Assembly: GCA_023957755.1 (NCBI GenBank)
Contig: JAMLGT010000005.1
Span: forward strand, 62,001-126,000
DNA: 64,000 bases
Direction of reading: 5' to 3'
From: Chitinophagaceae bacterium
Lineage (GTDB): Bacteria; Bacteroidota; Bacteroidia; Chitinophagales; Chitinophagaceae
The notes beneath the pieces are model-generated. The model made no database searches. It had not been told where the DNA came from and worked only from the letters and a program-made list of their open reading frames with translations. Positions 1 to 8,697 of the stretch are shown one piece after another. The position numbers and the translations under genes are program-made. Position 1 is the stretch's first letter. Every line of letters begins with the position of its first letter.

Positions 1-83
1 TAATCAGCCAGGCCGGCTTTAATTACCAGATCATTGTACCATTGTGAATAATCTTTCTCACGTGAAGTAATCTCTTTGCTCAT
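1..83 (-). CDS. proS: Prolyl-tRNA synthetase, N-terminal 27 codons (partial)
   Basis: The reverse strand from the ATG at 83-81 reads MSKEITSREKDYSQWYNDLV and continues IKAGLAD before leaving the window. From memory this matches the start of the archaeal/eukaryotic-type prolyl-tRNA synthetase common in Bacteroidota, whose N-terminus carries a TSRE..YSQWYN..V.KA.LAD pattern. The enzyme charges tRNA-Pro with proline in the cytoplasm. No catalytic motif lies inside the window, so the call rests on this short but distinctive N-terminus. It is divergent from the lipoprotein gene at 262. Confidence 0.8.
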   Translation of the reverse strand, partial: MSKEITSREKDYSQWYNDLVIKAGLAD

Positions 84-261
84 ATAATTTTACTTTTGGG
101 CCGGAGGTGTAATAAAGCCTGTTTCTTTTAGTACCGAATTGTTAGAACTACTTTAACAGTGCTGTTTGACCTATGACGGAGTATTGACAAAATTTAGTTT
201 TAAATTTACAGTGGCGCAAAAATAGAATTTCATATTTTATAAACCATAAAACCGTAAAACC

Positions 262-1218
262 ATGAAACAGATATACGTTCTTTTAGTAATGGCTTCTTTG
301 CTGTTTGTAGGTTGCAGTTCTTCATACAGAACTATGCAGACACCGGATGATGTATATTATTCACCCGGCATATCGGCAGATAATGAAGAATATGTAAATC
401 TTTCCAATCGCAGCGATGGAGACCGGTATTACGACAGGAACGGTGATTATCTGGAAGATTTGGAAATCAGGCGGGCAATCAGGAATCCGATATACAGGCC
501 ATCTATTTCATTAGGTTTTAATATTGGCTCGCCATATTATGGTTTTGGCAGCCCGTTTTATTCACCCTTTGGGTCTCCATTTTATTCTCCCTTCAGCTAT
601 TCATACTCTCCATTATATGGGGCGTATTTTAATCCTTTCTCCCCTTTCAGCATGGGATATACAGGATTTTTGGGAAATTCATTTGGCTATAATCCTTATG
701 GATACGCCGGGTATTATGGCTATAACCCGGTTGTAGCGGGTTACTATACAGGGCACTCATATTATCCGGGCTATAATACCGGTATAGGGATAATCAGAAA
801 CAGGGATAACGGCCCCAGAACGGGCAATACAATAAGAATTCAACCACAAAACAGCACACCCGGTGTGGCACCTCGTACCGGTTCAGGCGGAGCTACTATA
901 GCACCGGTGCGGACTATGATATCTTCCGGCAGGAACACAGGTATCAGAAGTGAATTAAATAACCCGTCAGTTGACAGGAGAAGCAATAATGTATTACGTA
1001 AAATTTTCTCTCCAGCAAACAGCGGAAACAGAGACAGGGATATCTTCAGGAGCGATAGAAGAAGTAATTCCTCAATATTTATTCCTAACGAAAGGAGTTC
1101 GAACAACAACAGAGTAGAGACCAACACAAGAACCTTTGAAAGGAATAATAACACCACTCCTCCGTCCACAAATAATTCAAGAAGCAATAATAGCAGCACA
1201 CCTATTAGGAAGTTCTGA
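262..1218 (+). CDS. Tyr/Pro/Gly/Ser-rich lipoprotein, function unknown
   Basis: This is a 318-residue protein with a lipoprotein signal peptide: a hydrophobic stretch ending LLFVGC, with the lipidated Cys at residue 18. It should be exported and anchored in a membrane, in Bacteroidota often the outer one. Residues about 85-175 are low-complexity and aromatic, with repeated GSPFYSPF-like motifs and many Tyr, Gly, Pro and Phe. The C-terminal half (about 180-318) is rich in Asn, Arg, Ser and Thr and probably disordered. No enzyme motif is visible. It lies 80 bp before an OmpP1-like gene on the same strand, so the two may be co-transcribed. I do not recognise the family; a structural or surface role is only a guess. 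Confidence 0.75.
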   Translation: MKQIYVLLVMASLLFVGCSSSYRTMQTPDDVYYSPGISADNEEYVNLSNRSDGDRYYDRNGDYLEDLEIRRAIRNPIYRPSISLGFNIGSPYYGFGSPFYSPFGSPFYSPFSYSYSPLYGAYFNPFSPFSMGYTGFLGNSFGYNPYGYAGYYGYNPVVAGYYTGHSYYPGYNTGIGIIRNRDNGPRTGNTIRIQPQNSTPGVAPRTGSGGATIAPVRTMISSGRNTGIRSELNNPSVDRRSNNVLRKIFSPANSGNRDRDIFRSDRRSNSSIFIPNERSSNNNRVETNTRTFERNNNTTPPSTNNSRSNNSSTPIRKF

Positions 1219-1298
1219 TATTTTTAAAGGCACGGTTTTACAGCATCTTTTCACCTGGCAGCATTACCTGCCCCAAGACACTCACAATATTACCCTTT

Positions 1299-2831
1299 AT
1301 GAAAAGAATTATTGCATCTTTAGCAGTATTGTTTATCCTGCCCAGTGCCTACTGTCAGGACGCTACTGATGCCCTCCGGTATTCGTATATGACAGGCCAG
1401 GGAGGCACTGCCCGAAACCAGGCATTGGGAGGAGCAGGAGTTTCGCTGGGTGGTGAGTTTACGAATCTATTCATCAATCCTGCCGGGCTGGGTTACTTCA
1501 AGACTGGGGATATCGTTATCTCTCCTACCTATCGGTATAACAGCAATGAATCAAAATATCTGACAAACATGGCTACTGCCCAAAGCAGCAAGATGACCAT
1601 TGGCACTTCAGGTATTCTTTTTTCTAATCCCAGGAATTATGGCAAGGTGAGAAGTGTCACTGTGGGATTGGGCGTAAACCGGCTTGCAGACTTTAATAAT
1701 GAGATAGCATACCGGGGGGTAAATACATTATCATCCTACTCAGAAAAATTCCTTGAGGAGCTGATTAATAATCAGGTTACTGACCCAAATAAAGCTGCAC
1801 AAGACTATCCGTTTGGCACAAGCATGGCTTTTAACACCTACCTGATTGATACAGTACTGGATAGTAATGGTGACCTTATTGGATATCGGAGTCTTGCCAA
1901 TCCTGCCTTTGGATTAGCCCAATCTATGTCAGTACAGACAACAGGTAGGATGACAGAAGCTTCGGTAGGTATAGGTGTAAACCTTTCAGATAAGTGGTAT
2001 TTCGGAGGCTCAATAGGGATACCCTTTCTGAAATACAACAGAGAATCAAGATACAAAGAAGAAGATGACGGTAACCATATAACCTACTTCAATTACTTTA
2101 CGGCCGCTGAAACCTTAAAGACTGAAGGAGTAGGTATAAATGCAAAGTTGGGAATTATCTTTCAGCCAATTGATAAAGTCCGCCTTGGGTTTGCATTTCA
2201 TTCACCCACGTATTTCCAACTGACAGACAACTACAACATGACCATTGTTACTGATCTTGAAGGATATGAAGGTCACGGCGAATTGCAACAAAGTTCCAGA
2301 GACCTGAATGATGGATACATGCTCCGCAGCAGATACAATTTTTCAAATCCACTCAGAGCAATCCTTGGAGGAACATACTTTCTGGGAATTGGCCCAGACC
2401 TGAGTCAGCAAAAGGGATTTATCACTGCGGATGTAGAATATGTAAACTATGCACAAGCCGGTTTCCACGATGCACAGGGCAGCCAGGATTACAAAGATTA
2501 TTATAAACAACTCAAAGAAGTTATCAAAAGCCAATATGGGAGTACGGTGAATCTAAGGCTTGGCGGAGAGCTGAAGTTTAACACCTTCATGGTGCGACTG
2601 GGAGGTGCTTATTATGGGGACCCATACCTTAACGAGGATGCACATACGTTAAGACTCACCGGAGGCATAGGATATAGAAATAAAGGATTTTTCATTGACC
2701 TCTCCTACTCGCATGCATCTCAAAAGGATGTTGCCTATCCCTATCTGCTTCAGGACAAGCCCAACCATGCCGCAGTGCTGAATAACACAGGAGAATATAT
2801 AGGGATCACTTTCGGGTTTAAGTACTTTTAA
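1299..2831 (+). CDS. OmpP1/FadL-like outer-membrane protein
   Basis: This 510-residue protein begins with a Sec signal peptide (MKRIIASLAVLFILPSAYCQ). The mature start has the pattern typical of the Bacteroidota OmpP1/FadL/TodX group: DALRYS, GGTARNQALGGAGVSLGGEFT, then LFINPAGLGY. The rest alternates aromatic and polar residues as expected for a beta-barrel and ends in an aromatic residue (GFKYF). FadL-family barrels carry hydrophobic compounds across the outer membrane; the Bacteroidota members are mostly uncharacterised, so the substrate is unknown. It follows the lipoprotein gene at 262 by 80 bp. Confidence 0.78.
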   Translation: MKRIIASLAVLFILPSAYCQDATDALRYSYMTGQGGTARNQALGGAGVSLGGEFTNLFINPAGLGYFKTGDIVISPTYRYNSNESKYLTNMATAQSSKMTIGTSGILFSNPRNYGKVRSVTVGLGVNRLADFNNEIAYRGVNTLSSYSEKFLEELINNQVTDPNKAAQDYPFGTSMAFNTYLIDTVLDSNGDLIGYRSLANPAFGLAQSMSVQTTGRMTEASVGIGVNLSDKWYFGGSIGIPFLKYNRESRYKEEDDGNHITYFNYFTAAETLKTEGVGINAKLGIIFQPIDKVRLGFAFHSPTYFQLTDNYNMTIVTDLEGYEGHGELQQSSRDLNDGYMLRSRYNFSNPLRAILGGTYFLGIGPDLSQQKGFITADVEYVNYAQAGFHDAQGSQDYKDYYKQLKEVIKSQYGSTVNLRLGGELKFNTFMVRLGGAYYGDPYLNEDAHTLRLTGGIGYRNKGFFIDLSYSHASQKDVAYPYLLQDKPNHAAVLNNTGEYIGITFGFKYF

Positions 2832-2863
2832 GGAGTTGGCCATTTGGGAAGATACAAGCGATA

Positions 2864-3388
2864 CTATTTCTTTACTAACTGGTCAAGGTACCTACGGACT
2901 GATGGTTTTGAATAGTTCACTGCCCCTACCTCTTTTGCTACCACTTTACCCTTCTTGTCGATTATAATTGTTACAGGTATTGCGTTGGGAAGAAAGCCCT
3001 GTGGCAGACCATTCTTAACCACATAGACCGGCAGGTCAAACCGCTTCTTTTTCATATAAGCCACCGAATTCAGAAGGTCGTTTTCCACGTCCACCGTAAG
3101 AAATAAGATATCCGGATTATCAGCAAATGATTTTCTGAGTTTGTTTATTCCCGGCATTTCTATTTTACATGGAAGGCACCAGGTAGCCCAAAAATTAATA
3201 AACACCACCTTTCCTCTCAGGTCGCGCAACCTGACTTTATTCCCCTCCTGATCGGCAAGCAAAACATCCCCCACTTTATCGGTTTCATTTAACACATCAT
3301 GCCTGCCCATTTCTGATTGCTGCGCAAAAGCACATAAGCCGGAGATCGAAAAGTACAACACAAGCGTAGCAGAGAAGACTCTTTTCAT
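2864..3388 (-). CDS. TlpA-like thioredoxin-fold protein
   Basis: This is an exported thioredoxin-fold protein of 174 residues. The active site lies in FINFWATWCLPCKIEM, the WCxxC motif of the TlpA/ResA/AhpC-TSA group, and a cis-Pro motif follows (AIPVTIIIDKKGKV). The signal peptide is MKRVFSATLVLYFSISGLCA. I place the start at the ATG at 3388; a longer frame begins with TTG four codons upstream, which adds charged residues and spoils the signal peptide. Related proteins reduce or shuffle disulfides outside the cytoplasm. It lies about 120 bp downstream of the M13 peptidase gene on the same strand, so it could be second in that transcript. Confidence 0.85.
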   Translation of the reverse strand: MKRVFSATLVLYFSISGLCAFAQQSEMGRHDVLNETDKVGDVLLADQEGNKVRLRDLRGKVVFINFWATWCLPCKIEMPGINKLRKSFADNPDILFLTVDVENDLLNSVAYMKKKRFDLPVYVVKNGLPQGFLPNAIPVTIIIDKKGKVVAKEVGAVNYSKPSVRRYLDQLVKK

Positions 3389-3508
3389 ATTATAATCCAA
3401 AATATTTTGTCGCTCGCAAACAAGCTTTACAATTTAAAGCAAAAAGGGACTGTGGCCACTATTCTCCGATTCTTTAACTTCTCAATACCCCTGGAGGTGA
3501 AAGTAGCC

Positions 3509-5533
3509 CTACCAGATTTTTACTCTTTTTGCAGGAGAAATGTACATGGAATCATTCTGCTGCACTTTATACGTTTCGTAAAAATCTTCAATGTTGCCTA
3601 AAGGCCCATTTACGCGGTATCTCGCAGGTGAGTGTACATCAGTCATCAGTTGGCTGCGGAGTGCTTCCGGACGTGTTTTATACATCCAACTGAGTGCGTA
3701 TCCGAGAAAGAATCGTTGAATGGGAGTGAATCCATCAATCACTTTATTATCCCTGTATGCTTTCGATTTCTTAAAAGCATCTATCCCAATTTCGACTCCG
3801 CCTAAATCTGCAATATTCTCGCCCTGCGTGGCTTCACCGTTAATATGATAACCGGCAACCGGCTCGTACGAATTAAATTGCTCAATTATTAATTTCGCTC
3901 TCTGTGCAAAGGAAGCTGAGTCACCCGAAGTCCACCAATTGCTCAAATTACCATCTGCTCCGTAAAGCCTGCCCTGGTCATCAAATCCATGGGTAATCTC
4001 ATGTCCAAAAAAACTGGCCCCTGAATAGCCATACATCATCGCTTCATCAAGGTCGCTATCCTTATAGCCCGGAATTACGAATGCTGCCGCAGGAAACACC
4101 ATTTCATTCATTACAGGATGATAATAGGCATTATAGGTCTGCGGTGTCATTTCCCAATCATCCTTATCAATGGGTTTATTCAACTGGTCAAACTCATACT
4201 GGTGATGCCATTTTTTTGCGTTGATTAGGTTTTGCAGATAGCTCTCACCCGTGATTATCATGGAGCTGAAATCTTTCCATTTATCAGGATATCCGATTTT
4301 CAGCTTCATAGCATCCAGTTTTGCCAGTGCCTTATTTTTTGTGGTCTGGCTCATCCAGTCCAGATGTTTAATACGGTTTCTGAAAGCTTCCTTAACCTCT
4401 GTAGCCATTTCCTCGTACCGAATCTTTGAGGCTTCACTAAAGTACCGTTTCACATATAACTGTCCCAGCATTTCTCCCATCACCCGCTCCTCCTGCAGAT
4501 AGGTTCTTTTCCATCTGGGCTTTTGTTGCGAAGCACCGCTCAAATTTTTGCTGTATGAAAATGATTCCACACCAAACCTGACCGGTAATGCCTCAGTGAA
4601 GGTCGTTACCAGATGAAAGGACAAATAGTCGCGGAGCGTTTTAGGGTCTGTAGCTTTGAGGCTGTTGTCGAGCGACCTGATGAAATCCGGCTGGCCCACA
4701 ACAATAGAATCCAGTGCATGCACACCTATGTCTGAGAGAAACTTTCCCCATTTGACAGTTTCACTCATTGCATTCAACCCGGCAAATGACACTTTGTTGT
4801 AGTTTTCATAAGGATTGCGCATTTCCTCTATCTTCTTTGAAAACATAGCCAATCGGGTTTCAAAGGTGTACACCGATTGCGCAGCTTTCCTGGCAGAATC
4901 TTTTTCTCTCCCCAGAAGAATCAATACATTCCCGATATGCTTCACATAAGCCTGGCGGATATATGCCGTAGCGCTGTCGGACCTGAAATAGTATTCACGA
5001 TCAGGCATTCCCAGTCCGCCCTGATGGAGATAGAGTGCATGCCTGCTGCTATTCATTTCATCCTGTGCCACGAAAGGATCTACCAGTACTTTGACACCGA
5101 TTCTCTGGAGCATGGCCATAGCTCCCTGAAAGGAGGTCAGGTCTTTGACCATACTGATTCCATCCAGGTAAAACCGAAGATAGTCAAGGCCCTGGCGTTC
5201 GATGGTGGTACTGTCCATAGCCGCGCGCCAAAAGTTACCCACCTTTTGTTGAATCGGATCATTCCCTGTATAGTTAGCCGCGAAAATGTTGATCTCCCAC
5301 ATCCGGTTATATATCTCATTCTCTATAAGATTCCCAATGCCCCACGAACTCTCATCTTCAGGGATCGCATTATTACGCAACCATTTGCCATTAGCATAGC
5401 TAAAAAAATCATCGGCCGGATTTACAGTTGTATCAATATTATCCTCAAAATATAATGAATTTACTTCTCTGGTGCTGAAGTTGCCACAACTTGCTATCAG
5501 TATTACCACAATAACTGCCATGCATTTTCTCAT
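3509..5533 (-). CDS. M13 (neprilysin/PepO-type) metallopeptidase lipoprotein
   Basis: This 674-residue protein is a full-length zinc endopeptidase of family M13. The zinc motif HEITH is at residues 511-515, followed by GFDDQGR, and the third zinc ligand lies in GENIADLGG (Glu572, with Asp576). The N-terminus is a lipoprotein signal (VVILIASC, Cys16), then the usual family start NPADDFFSYANGKWL. M13 enzymes cleave short to medium peptides, and this one should be lipid-anchored outside the cytoplasm. The last residues (PAKRVKIW) resemble the normal family end. It is divergent from psd and is followed by the TlpA-like gene. Confidence 0.93.
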   Translation of the reverse strand: MRKCMAVIVVILIASCGNFSTREVNSLYFEDNIDTTVNPADDFFSYANGKWLRNNAIPEDESSWGIGNLIENEIYNRMWEINIFAANYTGNDPIQQKVGNFWRAAMDSTTIERQGLDYLRFYLDGISMVKDLTSFQGAMAMLQRIGVKVLVDPFVAQDEMNSSRHALYLHQGGLGMPDREYYFRSDSATAYIRQAYVKHIGNVLILLGREKDSARKAAQSVYTFETRLAMFSKKIEEMRNPYENYNKVSFAGLNAMSETVKWGKFLSDIGVHALDSIVVGQPDFIRSLDNSLKATDPKTLRDYLSFHLVTTFTEALPVRFGVESFSYSKNLSGASQQKPRWKRTYLQEERVMGEMLGQLYVKRYFSEASKIRYEEMATEVKEAFRNRIKHLDWMSQTTKNKALAKLDAMKLKIGYPDKWKDFSSMIITGESYLQNLINAKKWHHQYEFDQLNKPIDKDDWEMTPQTYNAYYHPVMNEMVFPAAAFVIPGYKDSDLDEAMMYGYSGASFFGHEITHGFDDQGRLYGADGNLSNWWTSGDSASFAQRAKLIIEQFNSYEPVAGYHINGEATQGENIADLGGVEIGIDAFKKSKAYRDNKVIDGFTPIQRFFLGYALSWMYKTRPEALRSQLMTDVHSPARYRVNGPLGNIEDFYETYKVQQNDSMYISPAKRVKIW

Positions 5534-5607
5534 AGACTCAGGTAATTAAGTTCCCGAAATATTAGACTCATTAAAGATAAAGGAACTTTTTCCAATGATA
5601 ATGAATG

Positions 5608-5615
5608 TATCTTTG
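5608..5615 (+). promoter_or_regulatory. Bacteroidota -7 box (TATCTTTG) of psd
   Basis: TATCTTTG matches the TAnnTTTG consensus exactly. No clear TTG lies 17-23 bp upstream, though a T-run sits at 5587-5591. The box lies inside the 5' end of the longest psd reading frame, which favours the later ATG at 5634. Confidence 0.55.
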
Positions 5616-5633
5616 AGCCTCAAACAGAACCGA

Positions 5634-6344
5634 ATGCAGATTCACAGGGAAGGTTATAAGTCTATTGCATTAGCTGCCCTAATCTTTGGCGCGATAAATG
5701 TAATAGTATTCTATTTTTTCAGTTCCAATACACCGGGTATTGCCTGGACTGTTTTTGTTGTAACACTTTTGTTACTCCTATTTATCATATCCTTTTTTCG
5801 TTCACCCAGCCGCCAGTTTGTAACCGCACACCATCAGATTATATGTCCTGCCGATGGCAAAGTAGTAGTTATCGAAGAGGTTGAGGATACCGAGTATTTT
5901 AAGGATAAGAGGCTGCAGGTTTCTATTTTCATGAGTCCTGCCAATGTTCATATTAACCGTGTCCCGATGTCTGGCGAGGTTTGTTACAGCCAGTATCACA
6001 AAGGAAAATATCTGGTAGCCTGGCATCCTAAATCTTCAACGGAAAACGAGCGCCACTCGGTAGTTATTAAAAGCGATAAAGCCGAAATTCTTGTAAAACA
6101 AATTGCGGGTGCACTTGCAAAGAGGATTGTCAACTACCTTACAGTAGGTATGCATGTAGAACAGGGCAAAGAAATGGGATTTATAAAGTTCGGCAGTCGG
6201 GTGGATATTTTGTTACCTGTGGGTACACCTGTTAATGTAACACTCAATCAGACCGTAAAGGGGGGAATTACCGTGCTGGCTACGGTAGATACCTTCGTTC
6301 CTGCCGATGAGGTAAATACACAGGACGTGCAAATGCAACCTTAG
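5634..6344 (+). CDS. psd: Phosphatidylserine decarboxylase proenzyme
   Basis: This is the short form of phosphatidylserine decarboxylase, which converts phosphatidylserine to phosphatidylethanolamine at the inner membrane. An N-terminal hydrophobic region (IALAALIFGAINVIVFYFF, then WTVFVVTLLLLLFIISFF) precedes the core CPADGKVV, ANVHINRVPMSG and the self-cleavage site FGSRVD. Ser188 of the 236-residue form would become the pyruvoyl group. The frame is open back to 5595, but an exact TAnnTTTG box at 5608-5615 would lie within that longer gene, and family members usually begin M(x)IHREG, so I use the ATG at 5634. No partner phosphatidylserine synthase gene is present here. It converges on the DinB gene with a 3-bp gap. 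Confidence 0.9.
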   Translation: MQIHREGYKSIALAALIFGAINVIVFYFFSSNTPGIAWTVFVVTLLLLLFIISFFRSPSRQFVTAHHQIICPADGKVVVIEEVEDTEYFKDKRLQVSIFMSPANVHINRVPMSGEVCYSQYHKGKYLVAWHPKSSTENERHSVVIKSDKAEILVKQIAGALAKRIVNYLTVGMHVEQGKEMGFIKFGSRVDILLPVGTPVNVTLNQTVKGGITVLATVDTFVPADEVNTQDVQMQP

Positions 6345-6347
6345 GTA

Positions 6348-6848
6348 TTAAGGCCGCTTGACGGATCGCGAAAATTTTATAAAGTCTGTTGCCGGAAGTT
6401 TGTCTATCCCCTGTTCCCGAAGCATGGTAATTATTTGACCGTAGTGATAGGTCTGGTGGTTCAATATATGCAACAACACCTCATATAACGGTTGTTTGAA
6501 AGCTTCCTTTTTTGAATTGCGGTATTCAAACACATGTTGCAGCCTGTTTTCACTTGCTTCTTCTATTAACTCCATCCAGGCGTCAGAGAATTTCAATATC
6601 TCTCTGGTCATCTTTGCAAAGTCTTTCTTCAGGCTGTCTGATGGCGGGCTAATATTTTCCTGGAGTCGAATGCGATCCCACCAGATATGCTCGCTTAAGA
6701 GCATGTGGAAAAGTGTATTTCGGATACCACCGAAGCTATCATTCATATCTCTGGACAGCACCTCCTCCGGAACAGTTTTAAGGGTATCAATAATCTGCCT
6801 GTTCGCCCACTTCCTATAGGCCGCTAATTGTAATAAAATTCTTTTCAT
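6348..6848 (-). CDS. DinB-fold protein
   Basis: This 166-residue protein matches the DinB/YfiT four-helix-bundle family. An early helix carries YRKWANRQIIDTL, followed by FGGIRNTLFHMLLSEHIWWDR and, near the end, HILNHQTYHYGQI. The His residues in TLFHML and HQTYHYGQ are placed like the family's metal-binding triad. Members are often metal- or thiol-dependent transferases, but few have a known substrate. It overlaps nothing and faces psd tail to tail. I see no consensus promoter upstream of 6848. Confidence 0.82.
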   Translation of the reverse strand: MKRILLQLAAYRKWANRQIIDTLKTVPEEVLSRDMNDSFGGIRNTLFHMLLSEHIWWDRIRLQENISPPSDSLKKDFAKMTREILKFSDAWMELIEEASENRLQHVFEYRNSKKEAFKQPLYEVLLHILNHQTYHYGQIITMLREQGIDKLPATDFIKFSRSVKRP

Positions 6849-6924
6849 CGCAATTTACCAATACTGATATTGAAGCATAAATATACCTGTAATTTACGAA
6901 CCCTGCCAATACAATTTGATTGAC

Positions 6925-6932
6925 TACTTTTG
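6925..6932 (+). promoter_or_regulatory. Bacteroidota -7 box (TACTTTTG)
   Basis: TACTTTTG matches TAnnTTTG exactly and lies 18 bp before the ATG at 6951. It spans the TTG at 6930 where the longest reading frame could begin, which makes that TTG an unlikely start. No TTG was found 17-23 bp upstream. Confidence 0.55.
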
Positions 6933-6950
6933 CAGCAAAATCAATTGGCT

Positions 6951-8177
6951 ATGAGCGAAAATGCCCTGCATCCCTATATTGGTTTCAGCAGTGCTGCGAT
7001 CCACGCAGGACACAAAACTGATTCAAATTACGCACACCTTACTCCTATTTATGCCAGTAGTACCTACGTATATGATACTGCCGAACAGGGGATGAAACGT
7101 TTTAAGGGTGAAGAAGATGGGTTTATTTACAGTCGCTGGGGCGGCCCCAACTTCTCCGAGGCTGAAGAAAAAATAGCAGCGCTGGAGGCTTACCAGATCA
7201 CTATGGGTGGAAAGCCATTGGAACTAAAAGCTATCCTCCACTCAAGCGGGATGGCAGCTATTTCCACCCTTGTGTTAGGCGTATTAAAGCCGGGCGATAA
7301 GATCCTGACTCACTACTCTCTTTATGGCGGCACCAATGAGTTGTTTTACAAAATACTGGAACCTCTGGGTATCGAGGCTGTGATAGTGGATCTGCGCGAC
7401 TTGAACATTGCAGAAGAATATATCCGTAAGGACAAGACCATAAAGATGATCTACCTGGAGACCCCGGCAAATCCCACCATACAATGCGTGGATATTGCTG
7501 CAATCACCACTCTGGCCAAGGGGCACGGGATTAAAGTGGCTGTCGACAATACTTTCTCTACTCCATACCTGCAACAACCTTTTCAGTTTGATGTGGACTT
7601 TGTGTTACACTCTACAACCAAATTTCTAAACGGACACGGCACTGCTATTGGGGGTGTCCTGATTGGAAAGGACATTGAACTGATGAAAACAAGAATGGAA
7701 AAGACCAAACGTTTGCTGGGTGGCAGCAGTAACCCCTTCGATGCATTTTTACTGACTCAGGGTATGAAAACTCTTGAAATAAGAATGGAACGCCACTGCA
7801 GCAATGCTGAACGCGTAGCAGTATTTTTAAACAACCACCCTATGGTTACTAAAGTCAACTATCCGGGACTGGCATCACATAAGGATCACGATGTGGCCTC
7901 TAAACAGATGCGGCACCCCGGCCCAATGATGAGTTTTGAGCTGAATGGTGGGCTTGAAGAAGGAAAAAAGTTTATCAACAACCTGAAAATGTGTACCCGT
8001 GCTGTGTCGCTCGGAACTTGTGACACACTCATATCGCATCCGGCATCGATGACCCATTACGGCGTACCTGAGGTAGATAGGATAAAGTTTGGAATTACAA
8101 ATGGTCTGATCCGGATGAGTGTGGGAATTGAAAATGTGGAGGATATTATTCGCGATTTAGACCAGGCTTTAAGCTGA
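6951..8177 (+). CDS. PLP-dependent Cys/Met-metabolism enzyme (cystathionine gamma-synthase/lyase family)
   Basis: This 408-residue protein belongs to the trans-sulfuration PLP family. Visible motifs are the phosphate-binding YSRWGGPNFSEAEEKIAALE, LHSSGMAAI, VAVDNTFSTPYLQQP and the PLP-binding lysine in HSTTKFLNGHG (Lys224 from this start). The C-terminal part has SLGTCDTLISHPASMTH and GLIRMSVGIEN. Where methionine gamma-lyases have Cys (YGC), this protein has YGGT, so a synthase or cystathionine lyase is as likely as a methionine lyase; the exact reaction cannot be settled here. The start is the ATG at 6951, because the alternative TTG at 6930 sits in the -7 box. A GNAT gene follows after 19 bp. 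Confidence 0.85.
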   Translation: MSENALHPYIGFSSAAIHAGHKTDSNYAHLTPIYASSTYVYDTAEQGMKRFKGEEDGFIYSRWGGPNFSEAEEKIAALEAYQITMGGKPLELKAILHSSGMAAISTLVLGVLKPGDKILTHYSLYGGTNELFYKILEPLGIEAVIVDLRDLNIAEEYIRKDKTIKMIYLETPANPTIQCVDIAAITTLAKGHGIKVAVDNTFSTPYLQQPFQFDVDFVLHSTTKFLNGHGTAIGGVLIGKDIELMKTRMEKTKRLLGGSSNPFDAFLLTQGMKTLEIRMERHCSNAERVAVFLNNHPMVTKVNYPGLASHKDHDVASKQMRHPGPMMSFELNGGLEEGKKFINNLKMCTRAVSLGTCDTLISHPASMTHYGVPEVDRIKFGITNGLIRMSVGIENVEDIIRDLDQALS

Positions 8178-8196
8178 TAATGAAAACACTTACACC

Positions 8197-8670
8197 ATGA
8201 AAGCAAATGCGATAGAGGAAAAAATTGTGGTCAGAGAAGCCACAAAGGACGATATTCCGGCAATGATGGACCTAATCAGAGAGCTTGCCAAATATGAAAA
8301 AGCGCCCGACGAGGTGACTGTTACAGAGGACATTTTTATGGAAGCAGGGTTTGGGCCCAATCCGGTTTGTTGGTCCTTTATAGCAGAGGCAGATGGTAAC
8401 ATTGTAGGGTTTGCACTTTACCATATCCGTTATAGTACCTGGAAGGGACCTATGATGTATCTTGAGGATATCATCATCACGGCTGAATGGAGAGGGTTAG
8501 GTATAGGAAAACTACTTTTCGATCAGCTCATCATTGCGGCAAAGGCAAAAGGATTAAAAGGGATGTGCTGGCAGGTGCTTGACTGGAATGAGGTGGCCAT
8601 CCATTTTTATAAAAGATATAAAGGAGTGAAGTTCGATGACTCCTGGACTAACTGTGTGCTACATTTTTAA
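8197..8670 (+). CDS. GNAT acetyltransferase, spermidine/thialysine N-acetyltransferase-like
   Basis: This is a 157-residue acetyl-CoA-dependent N-acetyltransferase. The acetyl-CoA-binding loop is EWRGLGIGKLLF at about residues 93-104, and the C-terminal WNEVAIHFYKRY is typical of the fold. The pattern ELAKYEKAPDEVTVTED, GFGPNP, then MMYLEDIIIT closely follows, from memory, the SSAT (diamine/thialysine acetyltransferase) subgroup rather than ribosomal-protein acetyltransferases. The probable substrate is a small polyamine or an aminoethyl-cysteine-like amine. It sits 19 bp after the PLP enzyme and 27 bp before the first isocitrate dehydrogenase, so all three may share a transcript. Confidence 0.85.
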   Translation: MKANAIEEKIVVREATKDDIPAMMDLIRELAKYEKAPDEVTVTEDIFMEAGFGPNPVCWSFIAEADGNIVGFALYHIRYSTWKGPMMYLEDIIITAEWRGLGIGKLLFDQLIIAAKAKGLKGMCWQVLDWNEVAIHFYKRYKGVKFDDSWTNCVLHF

Positions 8671-8697
8671 ATCATATAAAGTCAGAGAATTTTTGAT

